Shown here: piece after piece, positions 18,634 to 26,048 of the stretch | How the letters are laid out: the number at the start of each line of letters is the position of its first letter | Numbering within the stretch: position 1 is the stretch's first letter | Source: Anaerolineae bacterium UTCFX1 | GTDB taxonomy: Bacteria > Chloroflexota > Anaerolineae > Anaerolineales > Villigracilaceae | NCBI GenBank assembly: GCA_002050275.1 | Contig: MWTB01000021.1 | Location: 186,001 to 250,000 of the forward strand | Direction of reading: 5' to 3' | DNA length: 64,000 nt | The notes under the pieces: generated by a model | What the model was told of the DNA's origin: nothing | What the model saw: the letters and a program-made list of their open reading frames with translations, nothing else | The model's database searches: none | Made by a program: the position numbers and the translations under genes

Positions 18634-19050
18634 ATGCCCACAACATTCAAAATACGAGACGCTTCAGGCTGGACTATTTTCATTTTCGGAGTTCTCGCGC
18701 TGCTCCTCGGACTGCTAGGCTTAATCCGTCCTGAATTGCTTCTATCGCTCCTCGGCTTCGTCACGCTTGACCGCGCCGCGCGCGTCGCCGGAGATTACAC
18801 CATCGTTTTCATGACCGCCTCGGCGATGGCTTCGTTCAACATGGGCGCGTATTACATCCTCGCCGCGCTCAACGACGTTAAACAATTCTACAAATGGACC
18901 GTCCCTTTTCGTTGCGTGACGTTCACGGTTTTCACGCTCGCCGTCGTCGCGCAACTCGCCCCGGCACGCTTCTTCGGCGTGGGCGCCTGGGAATTAATTG
19001 GAGCCATCGCCACCGGGCTGGCGCTCCGCGCGGAAGCCAGAAAAAAATAG
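18634..19050 (+). CDS. small membrane protein, four helices, unknown
   Basis: This 138-residue protein has four hydrophobic segments: WTIFIFGVLALLLGLLGLIR, a FMTASAMASFNMGAYYILAAL helix, the VPFRCVTFTVFTLAVVAQLA helix and a C-terminal LIGAIATGLALRAEA helix. I do not recognise a characterised family. A TATAAT at 18610-18615 and AAGGAG at 18623-18628 give it a short leader with a normal ribosome binding site. The next gene begins 10 bases later and is probably cotranscribed. Confidence 0.6.
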   Translation: MPTTFKIRDASGWTIFIFGVLALLLGLLGLIRPELLLSLLGFVTLDRAARVAGDYTIVFMTASAMASFNMGAYYILAALNDVKQFYKWTVPFRCVTFTVFTLAVVAQLAPARFFGVGAWELIGAIATGLALRAEARKK

Positions 19051-19059
19051 GAGAGAAAC

Positions 19060-19422
19060 ATGCGTTCAAAGTGGATCGAATACAACGGCAAACAAATCTT
19101 CTATCAAGATTTTTCAAAACAGTTCTATAATTCCGCGGCGGTCAAAGCGGAGTTGGCTGAAGTGCAAGAGATCGTCAAAGCCCAGCCCAAAAACTCAACG
19201 CTGGTGCTGACTGATATGCGCGACACCAACGTCGGCGCCGACTTACTCCCTGCAATGAACAAGGCGTCTGCTGAAACGAAAGATTTCGTGAAAAAGACCG
19301 CCGTCCTCGGTGTAACAGGCATCAAGTTGAAACTAGCGGACTTGCTCACGGCGATCACTGGACAACCGCTCAAATACTTCGAAGACGAAGAGACCGCTAA
19401 AAATTGGCTGACCGAAGACTGA
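19060..19422 (+). CDS. STAS/SpoIIAA-like hypothetical protein
   Basis: This 120-residue soluble protein alternates strands and helices like the SpoIIAA-like/STAS fold: KWIEYNGKQIFYQDFS, STLVLTDMRDTNVGADLL, KTAVLGVTGIKLKLADLL, and LKYFEDEETAKNWLTED at the end. The final phrase is common in the 'STAS/SEC14-like' hypothetical group. No catalytic residues are recognisable. It follows AGGAGAG and is cotranscribed with the membrane protein upstream; a strong terminator lies right after it. Confidence 0.55.
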   Translation: MRSKWIEYNGKQIFYQDFSKQFYNSAAVKAELAEVQEIVKAQPKNSTLVLTDMRDTNVGADLLPAMNKASAETKDFVKKTAVLGVTGIKLKLADLLTAITGQPLKYFEDEETAKNWLTED

Positions 19423-19427
19423 CCTGA

Positions 19428-19461
19428 ACTCCGAAGCAAGAACGCTTCGGAGTTTTTCTTT
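19428..19461 (+). terminator. rho-independent terminator
   Basis: A perfect 10-bp stem ACTCCGAAGC / GCTTCGGAGT with loop AAGAAC is followed by TTTTCTTTT. It closes the 18634-19422 operon. Confidence 0.9.
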
Positions 19462-19514
19462 TACGAGTGATATAATTTCAAATCAATTCCATCTCTTCAT
19501 CAGCAGGCAAACAT

Positions 19515-20486
19515 ATGGACAAAGCATTAAATTTTCTCAACTCGGCAGACCTCGACGCGTTGACCGCGATCTCAGGCGTGAGCCGCGAACTGGCAGAAAG
19601 ACTCATCGCAGCGCGTCCGTTCAATTCCGTCGAAGCCAGCTTGAACGTCGAGGGGATGAGCGAAGAACTTCTCGCGAATGTTAAAGCGTCGGCAGAGACA
19701 GACTCGGTAGAGGAACGCGTCCTCATCAAGGCGGAAGAGAAATTTTCCGCGCCGGAGCGCCCGGCAAAGGAAAGCCCCGCTAACAACAAACCTTCCGCCG
19801 GCGCGCGCTTGGGAAACGCCTTACGCTCCTTCATTCGCGCGTTGGTCAAATTGGTCATAATCGTTTTGGTTTTCGGAGCGATCGGCGCGGCGGCATATTT
19901 TGGCTGGCCCCTGTTGCGCGAGAAATATCTGGCGCCGATCGAACAAAACAGCGCGCGCGTCGCCCAACTGGAAAGCCAGACGGCTGACCTGCAAAATCAA
20001 CTTACGGAAATCAACAACCGCCTCGCTTCGGTAGAGACATCCATCGAGGCGCACACTGCCTCTATTACAAAACTGGAAGATATGCAGAGTTCGTTAGACA
20101 AGCAGCTGAAAGAAAGCAACGACGCGACGCTCGTCAAGTTGAATCAAGAAATTAAAATGACTCGCGTATTAGACATGCTCGCGCGCGCACGACTCTATCT
20201 TTCACAAAGCAATTTCGGCTTGGCAAAAGAGGATATTCAATCGGCGCGCGACCTACTGGTTGAATTGCAATCACAATCAGGCGACGCCGCTCAGGCGCAA
20301 GCCGTCTCGCGCCTTGATTTAGCCCTGAGCAATCTGCCCGAGTTTCCAGTTATCGCTTCAGGCGACGCGGAAATCGCCTGGCGGATTCTGATGACCGGCA
20401 AAGCGCCGCCGACAGCCACACCTCAGCCTAGCCCAACCGCCACGCTAACGGCGGAGCCTACTTTGGAAGCCACAGCGACGCCATAG
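19515..20486 (+). CDS. membrane-anchored protein: HhH-like head, coiled coil, Pro/Thr tail
   Basis: The function is unknown. The N-terminal 60 residues (LNSADLDALTAISGVSREL, FNSVEASLNVEGMSEELL) resemble a helix-hairpin-helix of the ComEA type. One transmembrane helix lies at about 113-136 (LVKLVIIVLVFGAIGAAAYF). A heptad-rich coiled coil follows at about 145-205 (RVAQLESQTADLQNQLTEIN), then a helical region. The last 30 residues are a Pro/Thr/Ala tail (PTATPQPSPTATLTAEPTLE), common at Chloroflexota cell surfaces. The head would be cytoplasmic and the rest outside. The gene sits 36 bases before the phosphohexomutase. Confidence 0.6.
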   Translation: MDKALNFLNSADLDALTAISGVSRELAERLIAARPFNSVEASLNVEGMSEELLANVKASAETDSVEERVLIKAEEKFSAPERPAKESPANNKPSAGARLGNALRSFIRALVKLVIIVLVFGAIGAAAYFGWPLLREKYLAPIEQNSARVAQLESQTADLQNQLTEINNRLASVETSIEAHTASITKLEDMQSSLDKQLKESNDATLVKLNQEIKMTRVLDMLARARLYLSQSNFGLAKEDIQSARDLLVELQSQSGDAAQAQAVSRLDLALSNLPEFPVIASGDAEIAWRILMTGKAPPTATPQPSPTATLTAEPTLEATATP

Positions 20487-20522
20487 CGTCCGCTATTCAA
20501 CTCATTTATCTTTGGAGAGTTC

Positions 20523-21950
20523 ATGACGTATAAAATTTCTTTCGGCACCGACGGCTGGCGCGGAAAAATTGCGGAGGATTACACCTTCGACAACGTGCGC
20601 CGCGCCGCACAGGGATTTGCCTCATACATGCTGACGCAAGGCAAACAGGGGCAATGGATCGTCGTCGGTTACGACAAACGCTTCGCCAGCGAATATTTCG
20701 CCGTCGCCGTCGCCGAAGTATTGGCAGGCAACGGCTTCAAGGTTTACCTCACGCAAGAAGCCACGCCCACGCCCGTCATCGCCTACGCCGTGTTGGATAA
20801 AAAAGCGGCGGGCGCGGTCAACATCACCGCCAGCCACAACCCGCCTACTGATAACGGATTCAAAGTCCGCAACGAGACGGGCGGCGCGATTGACCCCGAA
20901 GGCTTGGAACAAATCGAAGCAGGCATCCCCGACGATGTTAAAGACGTGAAGCGCAAAGAATACAACGCCGCCGAAGCCGCGGGCGAGATCGTCAAGTTTG
21001 ACGCGGCGACTCCTTACATCGAACATTTAACGCGCGACGGGCTAATTGATTTGCAACCCATCAAAGACGCGGGCTTAACCGTCATGGCGGATTTAATGTG
21101 GGGCAACGGCGCGGGCTGGTTTCCGCGTTTGCTGGCGGGCGGAAAAACGAAAGTGATCGAGATTCACAATCAGCGCAATCCTTCTTTCCCTGAAATGAAA
21201 CGCCCCGAACCGATTCAACCGAATATTGACGTTGGTTTGAAAGCCACCGTGGACAACAAAGCGGATGTGTTGCTCATCACCGACGGCGACGCCGACCGTT
21301 GCGGCATCGGCGACGAGAACGGCGAATTCATCAATCAATTGCGGGTGTACGCGCTGATTGCATATTATCTGCTCGAAGTGCGCGGCGAACGCGGCGACAT
21401 CGTCAAGACGCTTTCGACAACGCGCATGTTAAACAAACTCGGCGAGATTTACGGCGTTCCCGTCCACGAAACGGGCGTGGGATTCAAATACGTCGCGCCA
21501 AAGATGACCGAGACCAACGCGCTGATCGGCGGCGAGGAAAGCGGCGGCTACGCTTTTCGCGGCAACGTCCCCGAACGCGACGGAATCTTAGCGGGCTTAT
21601 ACATGCTCGATTTTATGGTCAAGACGGGCAAGAAACCGACCGAGCTGCTCAAAGATTTATTCGATAAAGTCGGCGAACATTTTTACGATCGTATTGACAG
21701 CCCCTTCACGGGCGACCACGAATCGCGTAAGAAAATCATCATGGACAATAATCCGCAAACGCTGGGCGGATTAAAAGTGACGAGTCTGGTGACGATTGAC
21801 GGATTCCAATATAACCTCGAAGACGGCGGTTGGATGTTAATTCGCTTCAGCGGCACCGAACCGATTCTGCGCGTCTATTGCGAAACGACCCACGCCGATA
21901 AAGTCCAAGCCATCTTGCAGGATGGGTTGAAGGTGGCGGGGATCAAGTAA
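20523..21950 (+). CDS. phosphoglucomutase/phosphomannomutase family protein
   Basis: This 475-residue alpha-D-phosphohexomutase moves phosphate between C1 and C6 (or the amine sugar equivalent). All four active-site segments are present: the phosphoserine loop [14 protein letters not shown], the metal loop [16 protein letters not shown], the sugar loop [10 protein letters not shown] and the phosphate loop [23 protein letters not shown] opens the protein. The GGEESGGYA loop favours glucose or mannose phosphates over glucosamine. GGAGAG lies before the ATG. Confidence 0.92.
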   Translation: MTYKISFGTDGWRGKIAEDYTFDNVRRAAQGFASYMLTQGKQGQWIVVGYDKRFASEYFAVAVAEVLAGNGFKVYLTQEATPTPVIAYAVLDKKAAGAVNITASHNPPTDNGFKVRNETGGAIDPEGLEQIEAGIPDDVKDVKRKEYNAAEAAGEIVKFDAATPYIEHLTRDGLIDLQPIKDAGLTVMADLMWGNGAGWFPRLLAGGKTKVIEIHNQRNPSFPEMKRPEPIQPNIDVGLKATVDNKADVLLITDGDADRCGIGDENGEFINQLRVYALIAYYLLEVRGERGDIVKTLSTTRMLNKLGEIYGVPVHETGVGFKYVAPKMTETNALIGGEESGGYAFRGNVPERDGILAGLYMLDFMVKTGKKPTELLKDLFDKVGEHFYDRIDSPFTGDHESRKKIIMDNNPQTLGGLKVTSLVTIDGFQYNLEDGGWMLIRFSGTEPILRVYCETTHADKVQAILQDGLKVAGIK

Positions 21951-21975
21951 GTTACGAGTTATAGGTTACAAGTTG

Positions 21976-22020
21976 CAAGTCGGTGGGATGAGCGGTAATA
22001 CGCATCATCCCACCGACTTG
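21976..22020. terminator. bidirectional hairpin terminator
   Basis: A perfect 16-bp stem (CAAGTCGGTGGGATGA, 21976-21991, against 22005-22020) with a 13-base loop lies between two convergent genes. The T run after it (TTCTTGATACTG) is imperfect. It probably ends both transcripts. Confidence 0.7.
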
Positions 22021-22037
22021 TTCTTGATACTGCGCTT

Positions 22038-23465
22038 TTAGATTTTACGCTTCGTCATCCATATCAAACCGAACAACAACGGCAAAATCGCCGCGCTTCC
22101 GCAAAGGGGGTTCGATTTGCCGGACGAAGACGGCTGGGCGGGAGCGAGACTTACCGTCGGCGTGGTGAATAGAGTCTGAGGTGTAGAAACAGCCGCCGGG
22201 GTCGAAAGAGGCGTTTCCGTTGGCAAGCCGCCAAAAGGCGTGGGCGCAAGAGGTGTGGCGGTTAACCCAAGCATGGTGAAAGTCCCATCATCGTTTCGCT
22301 GAACCGCACCGGGAACGCTGTAACTAATGAAATTCAACAAATCTTTTGCTTGTTGTAGATCCGGATCGAGCGCGAGAGCGGTTTGCAGCGATTTCAGCGC
22401 TGCGGGCAGACTGCCCTGCGTATCGGTCTGGCTAGAGGAATAAATATCGAAATAATAATGCGCCCACAAGAGGTCGGCGTAACCGTAATGCCAAAGCGGA
22501 TCGTCCGGCAAAAGCGCAAGGCATCGCTCGTAGGCGTCTTTGCTCAAAGAAAACAATTCGCGTCCCGCGTCGTCGTTGCGTAGCCAGCCCTTCGACATCA
22601 GAATAACTTCCTTATACGCCTTCGCCAACCTACCCCACGCCTCGCCATCATTTGGATTTTTCTCTACGTTGGATTTCTCGCCTAGAATTTTTTTCCACAA
22701 GGATGGAGTGACCGCGACGATCTGAACATTATCTTCATACGTCGGCTCGAAATCTTTGAACGACCAGCGGATCTCGTTCCCGCTCAGGACTCCATTTGGG
22801 CTTGTTCCGCCATACCCAGCCTGACTCGTCAGGTCGAGATTTTGTCCGCTGACTTCATACGGCAGGCGGACGATGATCTCCGCGCTGCCGATCGTGCCAT
22901 TCCATCCCGCGCCTGTTTCGAGAATGTAGTTGAATGCCTCATAAGGGTAGTACCCATAACCATACACATCATAGACGACTTCGATAGTCACATCTTGATT
23001 TGGCGGAAAGGTTGCGTCAAAAACCGCCCAGGGAAGTTCGTCGCGTTCGTGGTACGACATTTCGCTGTTAAAGAAAGGTTGAATTTCGCGGCGGGTTGAA
23101 ACAGATTGTCCATTTATTTTTACGACAATCTGCTTAATCTCCGGGAAGTTGCCAAACCCATCTGAATTGCCGTTAAAGAACGAGAGCGGGAAACGAACAG
23201 CCATCTTCTCTTCCGCCGCGCCGAGATTGCGCATGGTAAAGATCGCTTCAGTTTTGGCAATCGTGCTCTCCGCGTCTGCCGGGTCCGCGGAGATGGTCAG
23301 CGTGACCGTCTCCGCCACCATGCGGACTTGGGTAACCGCTTCGCCCGGCAAAAGCGTTGTGCCGGGCGGAGCTTCGGGCGGCGCAACATCGGCGCGGACA
23401 ACGCGACTAGGAAGAAACAGGGCTAATAGGATCAAAATCGAAAGCAGAAATCGAATTTTTCTCAT
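22038..23465 (-). CDS. secreted TPR-containing protein with C-terminal anchor
   Basis: This 475-residue protein has a signal peptide (RKIRFLLSILILLALFLPSRVVRA). A beta-rich domain lies at about residues 60-260 (NLGAAEEKMAVRFPLSF; YDVYGYGYYPYEAFNYILETG). TPR-like helices follow at about 275-385 (EAWGRLAKAYKEVILMSKGW; ALKSLQTALALDPDLQQAKD). The linker is Pro/Thr-rich. The C-terminus has a sorting-like layout: small residues (NPLCGSAAI), a hydrophobic stretch and MTKRKI. It is probably anchored at the outside of the cell. The role is unknown. AAGGAG precedes the ATG. Confidence 0.6.
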   Translation of the reverse strand: MRKIRFLLSILILLALFLPSRVVRADVAPPEAPPGTTLLPGEAVTQVRMVAETVTLTISADPADAESTIAKTEAIFTMRNLGAAEEKMAVRFPLSFFNGNSDGFGNFPEIKQIVVKINGQSVSTRREIQPFFNSEMSYHERDELPWAVFDATFPPNQDVTIEVVYDVYGYGYYPYEAFNYILETGAGWNGTIGSAEIIVRLPYEVSGQNLDLTSQAGYGGTSPNGVLSGNEIRWSFKDFEPTYEDNVQIVAVTPSLWKKILGEKSNVEKNPNDGEAWGRLAKAYKEVILMSKGWLRNDDAGRELFSLSKDAYERCLALLPDDPLWHYGYADLLWAHYYFDIYSSSQTDTQGSLPAALKSLQTALALDPDLQQAKDLLNFISYSVPGAVQRNDDGTFTMLGLTATPLAPTPFGGLPTETPLSTPAAVSTPQTLFTTPTVSLAPAQPSSSGKSNPLCGSAAILPLLFGLIWMTKRKI

Positions 23466-23571
23466 TTCAATTCTCCTTGACTTCCTTTCACTCTATCATA
23501 CCATTCATCCTGGCATTATCTGTAGCGAGAATTCTTTATATGTTATAATTTTCACAAACGAAGTCTGAATT

Positions 23572-24393
23572 ATGCTTACCGACACCCACTGCCACCTGTA
23601 TCTTGAACAATTCGTCAGGGATTTAGATGAGGCGATTCAGCGCGCAATGGAAGCGGGGGTCGAAACGATGCTGGTTCCGGGCATGGACTTGGAAACGAGC
23701 CGCGAGGCAATCACACTGGCGGAAAAATACGAAAATATTTTTGCCGCGGTCGGCTTTCATCCCACAGAGGCTGAAAAGATGAACAGGGAAAGTTTTGCCA
23801 TGCTGAGCAAACTTGCAGAGCATAAGAAAGTTATTGCCATCGGCGAGATCGGGTTGGATTATTACTGGGTGAAAGAAACCGAAAAACGGATCGAACAACA
23901 ACAAAATCTCCTCCCCCACCTTGAACTTGCAAATAAGGTAAACAAGCCGGTGATCCTACACCTGCGCGAAGAGAACGATGCGGAAAGCGGCGACGCAACA
24001 AACGATCTGCTCGATATTCTCGAACCCTGGCACAAAACGTTGATTACGCTGAAATCCCGTCCCGGCGTTTTCCATTCGTTTAACGGGAATCTCGAATCGG
24101 CAAAACGAGCGCTGGAGATGAATTTTTTCATCGGCGTCGCGGGTCCCGTCACCTACAAAAAGAACGATTCACAGCGCGACCTCGTCCGTCAACTACCCTT
24201 GGATTCCATCCTCGTCGAAACCGATTCGCCGTTTCAAACTCCGGTCCCCAATCGCGGCAAACGCAACGAGCCTGCAAACATCGGGCTGATTGCTGATAAA
24301 ATAGCGGAAGTCCACCGAACGACGCGTGAAGCGGTTGCGCAGATCACGACTGCAAACGCAAATCGCCTGTTCGGATGGGAGGCATACGCGTGA
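23572..24393 (+). CDS. tatD: TatD-family metal-dependent hydrolase/DNase
   Basis: This 273-residue amidohydrolase-fold protein has the metal-binding motifs LTDTHCHLYL, IGEIGLDYYWV, VILHLREE, GVFHSFNG and VETDSPFQTP, all in the expected order. Family members are 3'-5' DNases or D-aminoacyl-type hydrolases. A 20-residue insertion around residues 130-150 (ENDAESGDATNDLLDI) is longer than in E. coli TatD. TATAAT at 23544-23549 is the likely -10. The stop overlaps the start of the next gene (GTGA). Confidence 0.9.
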   Translation: MLTDTHCHLYLEQFVRDLDEAIQRAMEAGVETMLVPGMDLETSREAITLAEKYENIFAAVGFHPTEAEKMNRESFAMLSKLAEHKKVIAIGEIGLDYYWVKETEKRIEQQQNLLPHLELANKVNKPVILHLREENDAESGDATNDLLDILEPWHKTLITLKSRPGVFHSFNGNLESAKRALEMNFFIGVAGPVTYKKNDSQRDLVRQLPLDSILVETDSPFQTPVPNRGKRNEPANIGLIADKIAEVHRTTREAVAQITTANANRLFGWEAYA

Positions 24394-25358
24394 GCGCAAC
24401 GACTTTCTTTACTTCGGTACACGAACAACTTCAATACATCGAACAGCGCATGCGCGAACAGGCTGACGGTGAGCAACATCCCGATTTAAAATCTGCGCTG
24501 GAGCACTTACTCTCCGCCGGAGGCAAACGCATCAGGCCGACCCTCGGCTTGCTCGTCGGGAACATGCTTGGCGCGCCCGAAGAAAAACTTATCACTCTCG
24601 GCGCATCCGTCGAGCTGCTGCATACCGCCACGCTCGTCCACGACGATCTAATAGACGGCGCGCTATTGCGCCGGGGAATCCCAACGCTGAATGCGCGCTG
24701 GTCGCCCGCTGCGACAGTTCTCACCGGCGATTTCCTCTTTGCACGCGCCGCCAAACTTGCCGCCGAAACCGATTACCTGCCGTTGATGAAGCTCTTCGCC
24801 GAAACGCTCGCTACGATCGTCAACGGCGAGTTGACGCAGATGTTTTCGGCGCGCGGCGTAATTGACCGCGACAATTACTACAACCGTATTTACGCTAAGA
24901 CCGCATCGCTGTTCGAGATGTCGTCGCTGGCGGCTTCGATGGTAGCGACCGAGGACGAAGATACGCGCGCCGCCATGAAAGCATTCGGTTACGAAGTGGG
25001 CATGGCGTTCCAAATTGTGGACGATATTCTCGACTTCACCGGCGATCAATCTACCGTCGGCAAGCCGATCGGCTCGGACCTCCTGAACGGACTCGTCACT
25101 CTACCGGCGATCTACTACGCTGAAGCCCATCGCTACGACGACGATATCCGCTCTTTGCCTGAAGGCGGCTGGAAAGATACTCAGCGCGTACAGCGTCTTG
25201 TAGACGCTATCCGCCTGAGCAACGCGACCGAACAAGCGCTAGATGAAGCGCAACAGGCTGTCGGCCGGGCGTTATCGGCGCTGGAAACAATGCCAGCCAA
25301 CTCGGAGAAAGATGCGTTGGAAAATCTGGCAAAATTTATCGTAAACAGAAATCTGTAG
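24390..25358 (+). CDS. polyprenyl synthetase (isoprenyl diphosphate synthase)
   Basis: This 322-residue trans-prenyltransferase condenses isopentenyl diphosphate units, probably for the quinone side chain or undecaprenyl-type carriers. The first Asp-rich motif is LVHDDLIDGALLRRG and the second is FQIVDDILDFTGD; GGKRIRPTL gives the diphosphate-binding residues. The start is taken as the GTG at 24390, which overlaps the tatD stop by four bases. The in-frame ATG at 24375 lies inside tatD and adds only MGGIR. Product chain length cannot be read safely. Confidence 0.9.
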   Translation: MSATTFFTSVHEQLQYIEQRMREQADGEQHPDLKSALEHLLSAGGKRIRPTLGLLVGNMLGAPEEKLITLGASVELLHTATLVHDDLIDGALLRRGIPTLNARWSPAATVLTGDFLFARAAKLAAETDYLPLMKLFAETLATIVNGELTQMFSARGVIDRDNYYNRIYAKTASLFEMSSLAASMVATEDEDTRAAMKAFGYEVGMAFQIVDDILDFTGDQSTVGKPIGSDLLNGLVTLPAIYYAEAHRYDDDIRSLPEGGWKDTQRVQRLVDAIRLSNATEQALDEAQQAVGRALSALETMPANSEKDALENLAKFIVNRNL

Positions 25359-25385
25359 CGCGCGCCGCACAAGCATCATATTGAC

Positions 25386-25889
25386 ATGCCCAACTCACGC
25401 AAACCTTTTCGCACCAACGTCGGCTTCATTGTTCACCAAGAGGTCGGTTATAGCCATGAGATTCCGTTCGAGTTCGAGTCGGCAAAACTTGAAGACCTTG
25501 AAGTCTCGTACCTAGTCGGCTCGATTCACATTGGGCGCACCCCTCAAGGCTTGATCGTACAGGGAAAATTCTCCGCAGGCGTCATGCTTGAATGCGCGCG
25601 CTGCTTGCGGAGTTTTCCGCAACGACTGAACTGGAAGTTTACCGAATTGTTTGCGATCAACAAAGACTCGACCGATGAAAACGGGTTGCTGCTTCCTGAA
25701 GATATGCAAATTGATTTCGCGCCCATCCTGCGCGAATATGCATTGCTCGAAGCGCCGATCAATCCGTTGCACGACCCAGCCTGCAAAGGTCTGTGCATCG
25801 AGTGTGGACAAGACCTCAACGAGAAGGATTGCGGTCACAGCCAACATCCCGACGATTCGCCGTTTTCCATTTTGCAGAAATTGCTGTAA
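25386..25889 (+). CDS. DUF177 (YceD) family protein
   Basis: This 167-residue protein belongs to the DUF177/YceD family linked to 23S rRNA accumulation. The central CARCLRSFP and the C-terminal CKGLCIECGQDLNEKDCG cysteines form the typical metal-binding or structural sites. In most bacteria yceD precedes rpmF and plsX; here plsX lies 18 kb away and rpmF is absent, with the metG leader next in line. Confidence 0.85.
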   Translation: MPNSRKPFRTNVGFIVHQEVGYSHEIPFEFESAKLEDLEVSYLVGSIHIGRTPQGLIVQGKFSAGVMLECARCLRSFPQRLNWKFTELFAINKDSTDENGLLLPEDMQIDFAPILREYALLEAPINPLHDPACKGLCIECGQDLNEKDCGHSQHPDDSPFSILQKLL

Positions 25890-25898
25890 AATAGCCAT

Positions 25899-25973
25899 AT
25901 GAACGCGCGATCCGCAACGCAAATCTCGATGCCTATGGAAATGCAAGTCCAACTCACATGGAGAGCGTGGTAG
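25899..25973 (+). CDS. candidate leader peptide of metG (24 codons, Met cluster)
   Basis: An ATG at 25899, 10 bases after the yceD stop, opens a 24-codon frame that ends in TAG at 25971. It contains three methionine codons in five (MPMEM, codons 11-15) and ends QVQLTWRAW. Directly behind the stop come a small hairpin and a rho-independent terminator, then metG. This is the layout of a ribosome-mediated attenuator that senses Met-tRNA charging; the two Trp codons near the end are unexplained. There is no strong ribosome binding site, so one of the internal ATGs (25929, 25935, 25941) could be the start. Confidence 0.5.
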   Translation: MNARSATQISMPMEMQVQLTWRAW

Positions 25974-26026
25974 ATTGTTGCATCTAACAATGAACAGGCT
26001 GTCCATAATCAGGACAGCCTTTTTGT
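25974..26026 (+). terminator. hairpin plus rho-independent terminator upstream of metG (attenuator)
   Basis: First comes a 6-bp hairpin ATTGTT/AACAAT (25974-25991) right after the leader stop. Then comes a 9-bp stem AGGCTGTCC (25996-26004) / GGACAGCCT (26012-26020) followed by TTTTTGTTT. The metG ATG is 23 bases downstream. The terminator would end yceD transcripts unless read through. I could not identify an unambiguous antiterminator pairing by eye. Confidence 0.75.
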
Positions 26027-26048
26027 TTGGAAACAGACTGGAGCAGCC

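Noticed and set aside
25899..26048. T-box riboswitch upstream of metG
   Set aside because: No AGGGTGGNACCGCG-like T-box sequence or specifier loop is visible. The short Met-rich ORF is the better explanation for the terminator.
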